Positions 10,857-22,544 of a stretch of 64,000 nucleotides of DNA are shown here, one piece after another. The translations under genes were made by a program, and so were the position numbers. Positions within the stretch are counted from its first letter, which is position 1. Each line of letters starts with the position of its first letter. The notes beneath the pieces are model-generated. The model saw only the letters and a program-made list of their open reading frames with translations, made no database searches and had not been told where the DNA came from. Location: positions 1,705,160 through 1,769,159 of the forward strand of contig JACMZG010001914.1 in NCBI GenBank assembly GCA_018340805.1, given 5' to 3'. This DNA is from Microvelia longipes (Eukaryota > Arthropoda > Insecta > Hemiptera > Veliidae).

Positions 10857-11165
10857 AAGGAATCGGGTACGAGATGTCATTCGCTCGTCCTCAGAATATA
10901 CAATTCGCCAAATTTATACTCCAACATGCCTTTGGACTCGCTTCGCTCGTCTTCAGATAGTGAATGCATTCGTATCATTCTTAGCGGTTACTCATACAGC
11001 ACTGACCACGCTCAATGCTCCCTAATTTTTATGATCCAACATAAATCACAAATATACTTGTCGTTTTAAAACGAAACTTTGTTTACTTTTTTATTACGTA
11101 ATAATATACACTTGTACCGAATTTCAACTCAATTGGACCATTTCCTAATTTTTTACAATTTTTGA
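10857..11165 (+). repeat. dispersed repeat family R, copy
   Basis: Shared order of words with 27428-27790: ATCGGGTACG, CATTCGCCAAATTTATACT, GGACTCGCTTCGC, CACTGACCACGCTCAATG, GATCCAA, AAAACGAAACT, ATTACG, TTGTACC and TTTCAACTCAATTGGA. Inverted and partial copies lie at 2385, 13160, 19290 and 48100. No protein is encoded, so it is a non-autonomous element or the end of a larger one. Confidence 0.75.
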
Positions 11166-11179
11166 AAAACGTACGTCTG

Positions 11180-11450
11180 ATACACTCAGTCAAAATTACA
11201 TTAGGAAGGTCTGATACACTCAGTCAGTTTTACATTAGGAAGGTCTGATACACTCAGTCAGTTTTACATTAGGAAGGTCTGATACACTCAGTCAGTTTTA
11301 CATTAGGAAGGTCTGATACACAGTCATTTTACATTAGGTAGGTCTGAGTCAGTTTACATTAGGTAGGTCTGATACACTCAGTCAGTTTACATTAGGTAGG
11401 TCTGATACACTCAGTCAGTTTCCACTCAGTTAAACCCTTACAGTCAGTTT
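11180..11450. repeat. 34-bp minisatellite, about 8 copies
   Basis: Units read GGTCTGATACACTCAGTCAG then TTTTACATTAGGAA. The array drifts from AGGAAGG to AGGTAGG units after about 11330 and some units have internal deletions. Confidence 0.92.
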
Positions 11451-13155
11451 TATTATAGTTCTACATTGTTGCGTCACTATTTCCCATAAAACCCATTTTA
11501 CGTAAAATCGTGACGGATTGATGAAGATAAAATCAGCAACAAACCAGCTTATTGTTGAATATCTTTTCAATATTATTTTAAATAACAATGTTAAGGGCAA
11601 CTCTGCTCGGCCCTCGGGTTAGGGGCAACCCTGCTCGGCCCCAGGGTTAACTAGGGGATTCCTTCCCTAACAAGTAAATGCATATTTAAAAACATTGTCT
11701 GATACTATTTACTTCCTTTTCTTGCAGCTTTCATGGTCAGTATAAAGACATGGGGAGAGATCAACGTTAATACAACTCAACCTTATTCTCTTTACATATG
11801 ATACAAATCGTGACGTCACATCACTTCTTTTATTGAAATACTTCAACTATCAGCTGAAGGATATAAAAAATATCATACACACTCACACAATATATATATA
11901 TATATATAATATAATATATATATAATATATAATATATTATATATATATATATAATTATTTATAGAAGAGAAGGTTTTTGGGTAGTGCTACAAACAGTGCC
12001 TAACTCAAACTTAGCAAAATTAAAAATGTAACAATTAAATTAAACATAAACAATTAAAATATTTTATACTATTCATGTCTAAATTATACGCTTACTTCTC
12101 ATTTTTTTTTATAAATAAAGAGCAAAAGGAAAATACTCGGTTCTGATTAGTGGAACAGATTTTTGTACGAATTACGCAGAGCAGACAACCAAAGAACTTG
12201 TTTACGTCAATACCAACCTCCAGACCTTTATCAACATTTCCGTCGCCTAGCATTGGTCTATTTTTAGTGAATTCTGAATAAAAAATTGAGCTTATGAGTT
12301 TGCTTGTGGTGCGAAAACGATACCCTTTGTATTAGATGAGGTAAATATTACATAAGTATTAAGTTAAGTTATTAAGTATTACATTATACTTTGTATTAAT
12401 GCCAAAAAAATTCTATCATTGAAAATAGGCGAATTCCTGGTTTAATCTGCTTGACCCTTCCATAAAGAACTCTCTTACTTCTAGAACAACGTTTTATTAT
12501 AAAATCCTTCGTAGATTTCAAACTACAAGAGATGCTTGAAGAGAAGATTACATTTTTATTTTCCCCTTTCAAGTTTCTGTTTCTTCTTTATTTACTATAT
12601 ACACAGTAATCGATCTGGACATAAGGTCCATTATTTCAGACATGACATATGACGTCATTATCCCATCCTAAATAAGTTTAAAACCTAAGGAAAATCAAAG
12701 TATTTTATAAGAGGAGATACTTCTAAAACAGAGGATTAGGGTCGGTGAAACTTTAAAGTTTTCCTACAAAAGGTTACTAGAAAGCAATTTTGAATCCCTT
12801 TTCCCTTGGTTAGTTCTGGTTTTGATTTTCTTTGGAGTTTTCTTTTTACTTTAATTTTTGGGATCTTCTCCACCAAATTGGTTTTATTGCTTTTCTGTTC
12901 TTTTGATTCAAACATTTAAAAGTTACTTTAAATCCTGGAAAACTTTGTATCGTTTGAGAGGTTTGTGTGGAACATTTCTTTTGATAATTTATAATCATAT
13001 GATCACAATGTATAGAAACATGAATCAAGATTGATAGATATTGGATAACTTCTTTGATTGTGTTCAATAATGGTTGTAAAACTCAAATTACCGAGATGTA
13101 GTATAACTAGAGTGAAGACATTTATCAAAAATCTGTTACAGGGTACCAAGGACTT
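11451..13155. other. non-coding, AT-rich, with an (AT)n run
   Basis: A short duplicated GC-rich segment (GGCAACTCTGCTCGGCCC, then GGCAACCCTGCTCGGCCC) lies at 11597-11646. Impure (AT)n occupies 11888-11955. TGACGTCA occurs at 11811 and 12650. No gene is supported; the 73-codon minus-strand frame near 12950 has no recognisable features. Confidence 0.6.
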
Positions 13156-13159
13156 ATCC

Positions 13160-13350
13160 TCACCTAAATGGATTTGCTACGCTCATTCTGACCACTTCGG
13201 ACTCGCTTCGCTTGTTCTCAGAATATGAAAATCACCAATTTAATATTGTATTATGTCTACAAGTTTTACTTATTGATCTCTTTTGGTGCTACCTAACAAT
13301 AGTGATCAAACAATAATTGCCAATATACTTTCCGTATTGAAATGAAACAT
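13160..13350 (+). repeat. dispersed repeat family R, short copy
   Basis: GGACTCGCTTCGCTTGTTCTC near 13198, ATTGAAATGAAAC near 13338 and the surrounding word order match the copies at 10857 and 27428 with many changes. Confidence 0.55.
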
Positions 13351-13546
13351 ACTAGTGTCTACTAAAGAGTGTACTATACCCGCACAACACTTGTGCTTAT
13401 TTCTACGTTCAGCGTACAGGGAAGGAATCTATTATACGCATGAGGAGTCTATCCTTTAGACTCTACAATAATTATACGCATCTACAATAATTATACGCAT
13501 CTACTATCTTTACTATTATAGATTAGAAGCTTAATTTAGTCCTTGC

Positions 13547-13860
13547 TCTTATAGCCCGTTGTCTGCTGATCCCAATCATTTGGAAGCAATTAAACAGGGA
13601 CATTTATTAATTGAACGGTCTTTAATATCTCTTCCAGAATATTACCAAATGAAAATTAGAGAAAAAAGGCTTGACCGGTGGCAACTTGTTCAGCAAAGTT
13701 GCAGACTTTTGCTGATTTACCATTTACTTCAAAAATGGTAAATGCCTAGCAGCCAAAGCTGAAGGAAACAACCTTGTCTTCATTAAAGAAGAAGAGATGG
13801 ATCGGAAAAGGTGGCCACTAGGTCGCATAATCGAAGTTTTTTTTTGCCGCAGACTGTATG
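13547..13860 (+). pseudogene. BEL/Pao retrotransposon integrase tail (DUF5641-type) remnant
   Basis: Translation gives SADPNHLEAIKQGHLLIERS near 13562, then LPEYYQMKIREKRLDRWQLV. After a frameshift and a stop it continues with NNLVFIKEEEMDRKRWPLGR near 13768 and IIEVFF. The order S-x-DPN-x-LE, GH-x-LI, RL-x-RWQ-x-V, LV-x-IKE and WPLGRI is the signature of the C-terminal domain at the end of BEL/Pao polyproteins. Only this last part remains and at least one frameshift and one stop break it. No LTR could be identified around it. Confidence 0.85.
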
Positions 13861-14594
13861 TAAACCTACCAGCCTGTAGAAGCGTTCAGTGGAAATTTAA
13901 AAACGACGGTGACCGCGCGAAGCCTTTAGATTAATTAGAAGTATGACAATATAAAGCATGAAAAGTTAATTTTAAACTGAATCTGGGCCGAAAACGAGAA
14001 ATTAAACCACACACACTCAGTTGAAAGGTAGGTCCGCCACCGCGCTAGCGTCGACCAGAATCCAAATTTACCCACCTTTGAGTCGACAGTCTTACTGTTA
14101 AAGTATCTATATTTTCTACTTCGGATGCCTTTTAAGTGACGTCTTCTATTTCAAAGATATGTATTGTATGTGTCATATATTATATTAAACATCGCTGCAT
14201 ATTGTCTTATTACATAAGACTTGAAATTCAATGACATGCAGTTTGTTAGAGTTGAATCCGTAAGACCATAGTTCCTTTTAATCTATACCTCTCAGTTTTT
14301 AATATCCCTAGGTTATGCTCATAATTTAAAATCAGGGTTTTATTCTCAGTACATTACAGCACATGTGCAGGATCTCATAAGCAGTAGGCTCTTCAGTTAC
14401 ACTAATCTCGAATCACATTAACTGACTGTAATTGACTTTGTTTCATCAATAATAAATGCTGGAACTATTTACTAAGTATTTCTTTTATCAGTTTTTCTAG
14501 TCTCATCAAAATCTACCAATAGGCTCCCCGCTATTACTAATCCAGGACACCTAATCCACCTTGTACACCGAAGTACATGACGCTAGAGATAACC
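13861..14594. other. non-coding after the BEL/Pao relic
   Basis: It may include decayed retrotransposon sequence just after the relic (13860-13930), but no LTR end, primer-binding site or polypurine tract could be pinned down. Nothing else is recognised. Confidence 0.4.
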
Positions 14595-14595
14595 T

Positions 14596-14697
14596 CATAT
14601 TAAGGTCCAGCGTCGGCTGGATCCACATCTTCGGTCTCTTGGGTGTAAGACGAGCGCGACCACTCACAGAGCGAGACCACTGAGCTACAGAGATATT
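14596..14697 (-). mobile_element. tRNA pseudogene or SINE head
   Basis: On the minus strand the sequence starts TCTGTAGCTCAGTGGTCTCG near 14695, which contains a good A box (TAGCTCAGTGG). CGTCTTACACCCAAGAG follows, which could be an anticodon arm with TAC in the loop, then a degraded B box (TGTGGATCC). The D-region looks expanded and the stems do not pair cleanly, so it is not an intact tRNA gene. It could be the 5' head of a tRNA-derived SINE. Confidence 0.5.
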
Positions 14698-16150
14698 CAG
14701 CATATGCTGTTCGTTTAGAAATTTCAGTGAGTCAATGATAAAAAATGTAGTTAAGTCTTAGCAATCAAGGAAAACTTAAAAGTGAAAAAAGTAAAAATGA
14801 AAAGACGTCCCTAAGGCAAGTAAAGCCTAGGTTGTTTCTGACTTGTTTTAAGGAGGGGGGTAATCCTTTAGGAAAAATGGGGAGAGAGGTTTCCACTTTC
14901 CCGTCATTAAATATAACCCCCTTAGAAAATGAGACTTTGCAAAAGAAGAAAAAATAATGACCCCCCCCCCCTCCTTCTGGAACTAAGAACTGTCCTGTGG
15001 TAAAACCGCTTCGAGGTCACAGAAAGTCCCTTTTAATTACTGGCTCTGGAAGAAAAAATCGACTTGGGAAATATTCTGACTAACTGGGTATTTTCTCTCT
15101 TATTTCTTTCAAGCTTTTCACTCCGGGGAATAAAATAAAACGATGTAGTTTAGAAGAAATAAAAACTATATCAACTCTAAAATATTTTTAATTAAAACAG
15201 CCGTCGGAGATGTGAAATCTATTTTTCCACCTCTATATTTTTAATCCGTAATAACTCGTGACAAGCGTATTTTTAATTTATTTTATTGAAAATGTGATTT
15301 AATTTCCCTTTGATAAATTTGTCATGTATGAATATCCTAAATAATCCCAAAAAGTGAATTTAAGACATAAGTAATATATTAATGTTACATTACGCAACTA
15401 GTGAGGAAAACGGAACTTTACATGCGACTGTGAATTTATAGCCCGAGCGAAGCGAGTGTTGTAACAACACACGGCTAATGTAAAGAGTCCCATGTTGAGT
15501 ACCGTTCATTATCTACGATTGTCAGGTTTCAAAACAGATTTAATAGTCAGTGCCGTTATCAGTCCGTCTTATTATTTAGATGGAGTAATTTCTTCATAAC
15601 AATTGCCACTATCTCTCATTTTTTAAATAATTATGTACTTAAATTGCTACTAAAATTAATTAATTAAGTAAGCGAAAACGATAAACCAGAAGAATGCATA
15701 CTGGCACTACCTATTGATAAGAACTAGCAAACTCACTGATAAGATCACGAAGAAAAATTCTTCTTAGTATCGGCACTAGTACTGAAAGTAAGAAGAAGTA
15801 TTCTACAACAATGTAAAGACGTATTTTTGGTGCTTGATGACAGGCATGTAATATCAGTTTTACGCATCAAGCGTACCTAAAATATTTTACTTCATACACA
15901 TCTGTTTGTTATAATGAATTTTTAGTCGATCCGAAATCCTACGAATTTGCGTTACGACAGCAACCTCGCTGGTTAATTTTATTCCAGAAGAATTAAGGTG
16001 TACCCGACTCACTCCGTCCCAGTGCCATGTTGCTCGTTACTGTATTTTTACACACTATTATTTTGCCGGTAGCTTTCTAAGTAGAAAGTTTTATGCAATA
16101 ATATTACATGGTATTTAATTTGTGCATTTTTATGCAAATGGGTACTAACG
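14698..16150. other. non-coding
   Basis: Contains a poly-C run at 14959-14971 and AGCGAAGCGAGTGTTG near 15446. There is no gene, RNA or confident repeat. Confidence 0.5.
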
Positions 16151-16154
16151 CTAC

Positions 16155-16330
16155 ACAGACAGCCCGGGTTCGATCCCGGTCGGGGCCTCTTCGATTTTTA
16201 TGAGAGGGATGGAAATCTTTACTCCTGCTGTTCTTCGAAAGGGACGTTAAGGCAGTGGTTTTAAGCCTGTGCTATGTCAGGTAATGGTAAAATATCCCTC
16301 ACCCTAAATAAATTCTGGTTTTGGTAAAAT
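16155..16330 (+). mobile_element. tRNA-derived SINE fragment (family S2), copy 1
   Basis: CCCGGGTTCGATCCCGGTC at 16164-16182 is a strong B box with pairing T-stem. It is followed by TTTTTATGAGAGGGATGGAA, TATTCGAAAA-like and TTAAGGCAG-like words that recur in the same order at 20470-20545. The A-box half is missing. The tail ends near a TGGTAAAATA repeat. Confidence 0.65.
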
Positions 16331-17988
16331 AAAGGACTCTTGAATTTAAGACAAAGCTAATATTATTATAGTAAATTACGGAACTAGAGAGGAAAACGAA
16401 ACTAAGCTCTGAATACTAGCTTATGAACATCAAATATATATTTCAGCCCTTATAATTTAAAAAAACGGGAAGATTAGGCTTACAGTGAGGCACGTGTTGT
16501 TTCCAGGTAAAGGTGTAAAAACTTAGTCAAACTCAAAGCCATAGTATAGTCCCGAATCTCCTGAGGATTGGGCACAAATATTTTCACTTGAGCTCATAAG
16601 GTAGAATATCTTCTATCTAAGAGAGTTAGCAAAAAGGATCTAACGACGTGGCCCAATTGCTAGGTGATCTATCATCTCAACCCAATTACTATCACTATAA
16701 TGTAAATCCAAGTGCATCAAAACTTCAATTTCAACCTTTGCAACACCATGTATTGTGCGTTCTTAACGTCCGTAAAACCGCATACTTGTAGAGACAAAGT
16801 TATTTACCCAGCATAAGATGACAAAAACGTCAGTTGAAAGGGTGACTTAAATGTTAAAATGTTTTCACATCCAGGTCTCGAAACGCGTACGAGTAAAAAG
16901 GTTTTATAGAGCCTTCCCTTTGTTACAAAGTGTCCTAAAAGGAAAGAGAAAAGTGTCCCTTATAGTGTCGGGAAAAGTCAGTGGAACTCCCTGTGCTAAA
17001 AACTCTTTGATAGTTCCCCTGTGACTGAGGAATGCCATGACCCTTTGCAAAGGGATTTTCCTCTAGTTTTCTAGCTGCACAAAGCATACCTTCAACATCA
17101 GTTATGTTGAAGGTATTCCACAGGGCTACTCTATCTCTCTGTTTCTATTTTAGCACTTTATTTTCTCAGTAAAATTGTCTTGTTCCATCTACAATAAGGA
17201 AATGATGTTGTACCAATCTGTTTTATATTCTCATTTCCAATTCATACAATTTTTTAATCTATGGATGCTCATGCACATTTTATTAGTCGAATATTTAAGA
17301 AAAATTATAAGCAAAACAACTTGAAAACAAACCTAGTACTGCTTCCAGTAATAGGATCGATACTATAATTTAGTTAACCATAAGCTGTTGACAAAGTGAT
17401 TCTGAACTGTTGGATCAAAAGTTTAAAAAATAATGAAACGTCTTACATCTGAATAAAATAAAAGTTTATGTTGAACCTGAAAACATTAAAAGGATGGGAA
17501 AATTATCTGATAAAGGCATAAAGGAATTGAAGAGAAGAAATTTAGAAGCCACTCCTTATGCCAACATCAACTAATAAAGAAAATTTTAAATTGTGTTTAG
17601 GAATGTACAGGATTAAATGAACGACCACAGCTGTAATACAAAGTATATCAGAAGGACTGGAAAGAGAACTTTAGTCGATTGCCTCGATCGATTAAGCTGT
17701 CCATCAACCTTTAGATTTGACACCTTTTTATGCTTTTACTTTATTTTAACTATTTTTTAAAAATAATTTTGATGACATCGCTAACCTGCAACAATGACTG
17801 CAATGTTTCGAAAATTCATTAAACAGGGAAAAATTTGTTGACCGGGTTGATATCTAGTACACGTGTTATCATATAGAAGAAGAACATACGTGCCAAGTTG
17901 CATTACAATATTTTAGTTTGATTTTCATAGAATGACTTGTGTACGCTTTTTTTATTTTTAAAAAATCGAGAAATGAATTAATTTACTC
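16331..17988. other. non-coding
   Basis: ACCTTCAACATCAGTTATGT followed by TGAAGGT near 17090 is a small near-perfect hairpin (ACCTTCAACAT / ATGTTGAAGGT). Otherwise nothing is recognised. Confidence 0.45.
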
Positions 17989-18442
17989 AATATAATAGTG
18001 CGAGAGACACCTAGGAAATCTAACAAGCAAAATGCAATGCTACATCTGGGAACTGTTCCATCATTCGACATTCGTCATCATTGATGGCTCGACATAATGT
18101 CATGCCCCACTCAGTTTCGTTACGTCTAACTCATCAGGGCGCCGTCAGAGCCTGGACTCACTCTGACGATAATTAATTCCGAAGAGAATGTAATGTGAAG
18201 TATTTACCAGAGACGAGTGGTGCTCTTACCGCCATCATGCATGGAAAGCAAAACATATATCATTTGATACTACCGTGTTTTGCAAAACATGAATAGTTGA
18301 CACAATACAATTGTTCGAGAGACACTTAGGAAATGTAACAAGCAAAAGGAATGCTGTGCAATGCTGTATAATTGTGTCTCTCGCACAATTATATTGTGTC
18401 AACTATTCATGTTTTGCAAAACACGGTAGTATCAAATAATAT
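17989..18442. mobile_element. palindromic MITE family B, two adjoining copies
   Basis: A partial copy starts GTGCGAGAGACACCTAGG (17999), with the body words CATTCGACATTCGTCATCAT and CTCATCAGGGCGCC. It is followed by a complete short palindrome at 18262-18437, whose ends ATTTGATACTACCGTGTTTT and its complement form ~65-bp arms. The flanks CATATATC and AATATATC next to the palindrome agree at 7 of 8 positions, consistent with an 8-bp target duplication as made by hAT-type transposases (inference). Other copies: 29930-30155 and 57225-57570. Confidence 0.82.
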
Positions 18443-18490
18443 ATCAATTAAATTAGTTGAAATTAGGTACAAGGGTATCCCTTGATGTAA

Positions 18491-19198
18491 TATAGTCCAA
18501 GAGCCCAGGGGTGTTTGTTAATAAAAAGTGTAATGGCTGGAACCGGTCTCAATTTTCGTAAATACCTTCTTAAACAAGCATCTGCAATTCTGCCGACTCG
18601 TATCGGATGGGTGTCCCAGGCAGAACGCACTTTAGGGGTCAAAGGTTCTGCCTGGGACACCCATCCGATACGAGTCGGCAGAATTGCAGATCCTTGTTCA
18701 AGAAGGTATTTACGAAAAATTGAGACCGGTTCCTGCCATTACACTGTTTGTTAACTTGGGAGGTAAATTGACCCGTAAAGTGCGTTCTGCATGGACGCCC
18801 ATCCGATACGAGTCGGCAGAATTGCAGATCCTTGTTCAGGAAGGTATTTACGAAAAATTGAGACCGGTTCTGCCATTACACTGTTGTTAACTTGGGAGGT
18901 AAATTTGACCCGTAAAGTGCGTTCTGCCTGGGACACCCATCCGATACGAGTCGGCAGAATTGCAGATCCTTGTTCAAGAAGGTATTTACGAAAAATTGAG
19001 ACCGGTTCCTGCCATTACACTGTTTGTTAACTTGGGAGGTAAATTTGACCCGTAAAGTGCGTTCTGCATGGGACGCCCATCCGATACGAGTCGGCAGAAT
19101 TGCAGATCCTTGTTCAGGAAGGTATTTACGAAAAATTGAGAACGTTTCCAGCAATTACACTTTTTATTAACAAAACACCCCTGGGCTCTTGGTCTATA
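18491..19198. mobile_element. foldback element (family T) with arm amplified into a 4-copy array
   Basis: The ends are TATAGTCCAAGAGCCCAGG (18491) and CTGGGCTCTTGG (to about 19192). The left arm (to about 18640) is inverted relative to four successive copies of the right arm starting GTTCTGC at 18643, 18783, 18920 and 19059, period ~139 bp. Copies 1 and 3 share CCTGGGACACCC and TCAAGAAGG; copies 2 and 4 share CATGG(G)ACGCCC and TCAGGAAGG, so the array is an A-B-A-B dimer repeat. Copies are joined by a linker TTGGGAGGTAAATTTGACCC absent from the simple copy at 28577-28869. Confidence 0.9.
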
Positions 19199-19289
19199 AG
19201 TATATTAAGTAATGTTCCAATACGGTAAGTATATCTTTGTATATGGTACAATATGGTAGTATATGGTTTTTATTTGATCAAATAAGTTA

Positions 19290-19520
19290 AGCAGCATCGA
19301 GCGAGTTCAGTGCCTGTATAGATCACCGCTGGGTATAAAACTAATGTAAATACTATCTGGGGACGAGAAAAGCAAGTCCAAAGACGTGTTGCAGTATAAA
19401 CTTGGTGAATCGTTCATTCTGATGATACAAGCAAAGCCGAAGTAGGGAGGATGAACGTAGCAAATCCGATGTGGTGAGAAAAAGTTCCGAGGTAGCTCGT
19501 ACCCGATTTTTCACACTATT
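19290..19520 (-). repeat. dispersed repeat family R, inverted copy
   Basis: AGCATCGAGCGAGTTCAGTG, AGTATAAACTTGGTGAAT, AAAAAGTTCCGAGG and CTCGTACCCGATTTT are the reverse complements, in reverse order, of words in the 27428-27790 copy. Confidence 0.7.
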
Positions 19521-19989
19521 TCAAAATTAAAACATTTTTTGACACCTAAATTTTTGATGGTGAACTAACAGCCATAACTTGATTTTGAAATGGCATGGGT
19601 CGTCTTTAATATTTTTATTTATTATGAAAAAATGGCATAACTCTATTTATGATTTTATTACACAATAATGTAAAATATTAAAAGTGTTTTAATTGCCACC
19701 GAAGGGAAGTAAGCACTCAGCGACCTATCTTGTCTTGTGACACTGCTTACCGGAGAAAAAGATTTTCCAAAGGGTAATAGCCGGAACAACTAAACCCACA
19801 AGAAAATGCTTTCATTCTCTGCAATATTTCACTTCAAAAACTTCTTAAAAGATAAATGCCTTGCCATTTCCTTTCATTTCCTCTGTTCTTCAAAATCCTT
19901 ATGATTCTTCGGGAAAATCCGTCCAATTTTCATTATGAAGCAAATATTATCAAGAATTTTTTCACGGTTTATGTTTTCAAATTATTCAT
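19521..19989. other. non-coding
   Basis: AT-rich, with no gene or clear repeat. It leads into the family D copy. Confidence 0.4.
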
Positions 19990-20255
19990 TGGATATTACG
20001 AGGGATAAATTTCTACTGTTGACTAGATTAGGTTATATTTTCACGAGAAAATTGGTTTCAAAGAAACAGTTTTCCTTTAGCAAGATGAAAAATAACCCCA
20101 GCAAATTATCCCCCGAGGGGGTTGATTTATCAAACAATATTAAAATAGAAGCTGTGGTTTTATTATCTTTGTAATTTGGTAAAGAAAATATAGTTTAAAT
20201 GAATAAGGAGAGTACTACACCGCCTCAAAACCTGTAGTTGTTTAAAGAAATTAAT
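19990..20255 (+). repeat. repeat family D, copy 1 (inverted partner at 23806)
   Basis: From CTAGATTAGGTTATATTTTC (20022) to CCTGTAGTTGTTTAAAGAAA (20230) the sequence matches the reverse complement of 23806-24070 nearly throughout. In both copies the (AT)n-bearing end faces the other copy. The 79-codon open frame starting at 19935 partly overlaps this copy and has no counterpart in copy 2, so it is not a gene. Confidence 0.82.
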
Positions 20256-20272
20256 ATATATATATATATATT

Positions 20273-20329
<57 letters not shown>

Positions 20330-20342
20330 TATATATTATATT
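20252..20342. repeat. (AT)n microsatellite
   Basis: AT run with several phase slips, attached to the end of family D copy 1. Confidence 0.9.
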
Positions 20343-20570
20343 ATGAATCTGACGTTTCGTTTTGGTTATAGAGAAAACTCCAGGCAGGTAGGACATCATT
20401 GATGCGATGTCCTACTTCACGGCAGTGAAACGGTTCACACCTCGTAGAAAGTCAAGGTTTGGGTCCCCTATCATTTTTATGTGATGGATAGAAATCCTTA
20501 CTAATATCATTATTCGAAAAAGACACCTAAGCCAGCATTTCCGATTCTATGCGATTCAAACACATGTAAA
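20343..20570 (+). mobile_element. SINE family S2, copy 2
   Basis: GTTTGGGTCCCCTATCATTT (20457) and TGTGATGGATAGAAATCC match the B-box region and body of the 16155 copy (TTCGATCCCGG, GAGAGGGATGGAAATC) at reduced identity. ATTATTCGAAAAAGACACC continues the match. A hairpin with 10-bp arms, GTAGGACATC / GATGTCCTAC, lies at 20388-20415 ahead of it. The B box is damaged, so this copy is probably silent. Confidence 0.55.
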
Positions 20571-20769
20571 ATATATTAAACCTTAAAGAGACCTGTATTT
20601 AGACATAAACTCAATATAAAATATAGTGTACTTATATTTTTACCAATATTTTTTTGAGCAATGTATGAATTTAATAGATTAATATTATATGGTGAAAATT
20701 TTATGTTCTGATCATTCAAGATCAGCAAAGATGCAATATAAAGACTATCCAATTAGATTTCTTCCTTAC
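20571..20769. other. short AT-rich spacer
   Basis: Nothing recognised. Confidence 0.4.
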
Positions 20770-21310
20770 GAGCTGACGTCCAATGTACTTTCTTTTTCCA
20801 CTGATTTTACGGGCTAACGTCCAATGTACTTTCTTTTTCCACTGATTTTACGGGCTAACGACCAATGTACTTTCTTTTTCCACTGATTTTACGGGCTGAC
20901 GACCAATGTACTTTCTTTTTCCACTGATTTTACGGGCTGACGACCAATGTACTTCCCTCCTCTACTAATATTACGGGCTGACGACCAATATACTTCCTTC
21001 CTCCTGATATTACGGCTGACGACCAATACGATATTACTTACGACTTCCTCTACTGATATTACGGGCTTACGACCTGACTACTGATATTACGGGCTTACGA
21101 CCAATATACTTCCTTCCTCCACTGATATTACGGGCTGACGACCAATATACTTACTGATATTACGGGCTGACGACCAATCTATTTCCTTTCTTCACCGATA
21201 TCGCGGCTAGCCAACCTAATGAATTCCTTTCTCCGCTGATAACTGCAGGCGGTTGAACAATGTACTTCCTTCCCTCAATTATGCCAGTAGGCTAAAGACC
21301 AATTGAATTA
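20770..21310. repeat. 41-bp minisatellite, about 13 copies
   Basis: Units contain TTACGGGCTGACGACCAATG and TACTTTCTTTTTCCACTGAT. The first four are almost identical at 41 bp. Later ones drift (CTTCCTTCCTCCACTGATAT) and some are shortened or rearranged, a gradient from young to old units left to right. Confidence 0.92.
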
Positions 21311-22544
21311 CATTCATTATTGATACCTGGCAATCTGACTACCGCTGGAATTCATTCCTCCATTGGTACCTGGCGGGCTGTCGACCGACAAAAATCAAAT
21401 CTATTACAGTATAATTCCGATTTTAACTACATTTTAAAAAAGAGAATACATTTAAAAATCTTCCCAGCCGTCTTTTCTCTAGATTTTCAAAATGTGAAAA
21501 AATCAGTGAAAAAATGGGGATAATAAATCTTTGAAAATTTCATTAAGAATGGCAGGAGAGTTATGTAGCAAGGGTTTAGATGAGAAAATCCAGTTAATTT
21601 TCTCGAGTTCATTCATCAAATACAAGAAAATTAGTATTGCTGTATTACTAACTTCCCTCTCCTTTTAAGCTAAACAAAGTATATTAATTATTTTTTCATT
21701 TATTTATTATCTAGTTCTTTCTCAACAGATGAACTTTTAATGGTGAACCCTTTAGCAGAGTTAAAAGTTTTGTAAACAAGACGAAATTTTATTATTCTTC
21801 AATTGTTAAGTTTTAAATATGCGATGTCACTGATGAAACCCAAATACGTCAAAAAATTGCATAGAGATAGATGTCATGTTCTACGTACAGCCACGTCATA
21901 GAAATATTTCGAGGCACCTCTACCCGATCGTTTTTTATAAAAATCAATTTAGTTTATATTTTTCTTTTCTCTCTGATTTTTTCAGTTTCTTCCCCCATTT
22001 TCGTAATTCCACCAAAAAAAACAGAAAAGTAAGGGGACAATTTCTAATTTATTTTTAATTAAAAATAACATCTCCGAAAAAAAGCACGAAGAAATAATTA
22101 ATTATTAATTTATTGATACTAATTAAAAATAAAATTAAATATTTAAAGTATTATATTAAAGTATAACATTTCTAATTAATTATTTTTAATTAAAGATTTG
22201 TCCAAGTAGTAATTTATACGTTAATTAAAATTAATCGGAGTAGCGTTTTTCCTTTAAGTTGGAAAGTATTTTCAGATAAAGGTCCAATTGAAAAACTCTC
22301 ATTGAATTTCTATTTAAGCTTTCGACTTTATGAGAGTATTTGGTTAGAGAGGTGCCGAAACAAATGACAGCCATTTTCAGCATGGGCCATTTTTTTTAAA
22401 TTTCAAATTCTCTTTAACTCATAAGATGAGTGCAATTTTAAGAAGGAATCTTGAACAATACTTATTTATGCACCGAGGGAGTACAGAATGCTATCATTTC
22501 CCTAACCAGTTAGATGGTTTCTAAGGCAAAGGCCGAGGAAACCA
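21311..22544. other. non-coding, AT-rich
   Basis: Two short plus-strand frames (21320-21523, 21876-22058) have no recognisable features or plausible splice context. Around 22060-22220 the word TTAATTA recurs densely, which is simple AT richness. Confidence 0.5.

Noticed and set aside
14596..14697. Intact tRNA-Val-like gene
   Set aside because: A box is good but the D region is expanded, stems mispair and the B box is degraded.
16155..16200. Intact tRNA gene
   Set aside because: Only the T-arm/B box is present; no A box or acceptor pairing upstream.
18463..19154. Several overlapping 60-90-codon frames on both strands
   Set aside because: They lie wholly inside the inverted and tandem arms of foldback family T.
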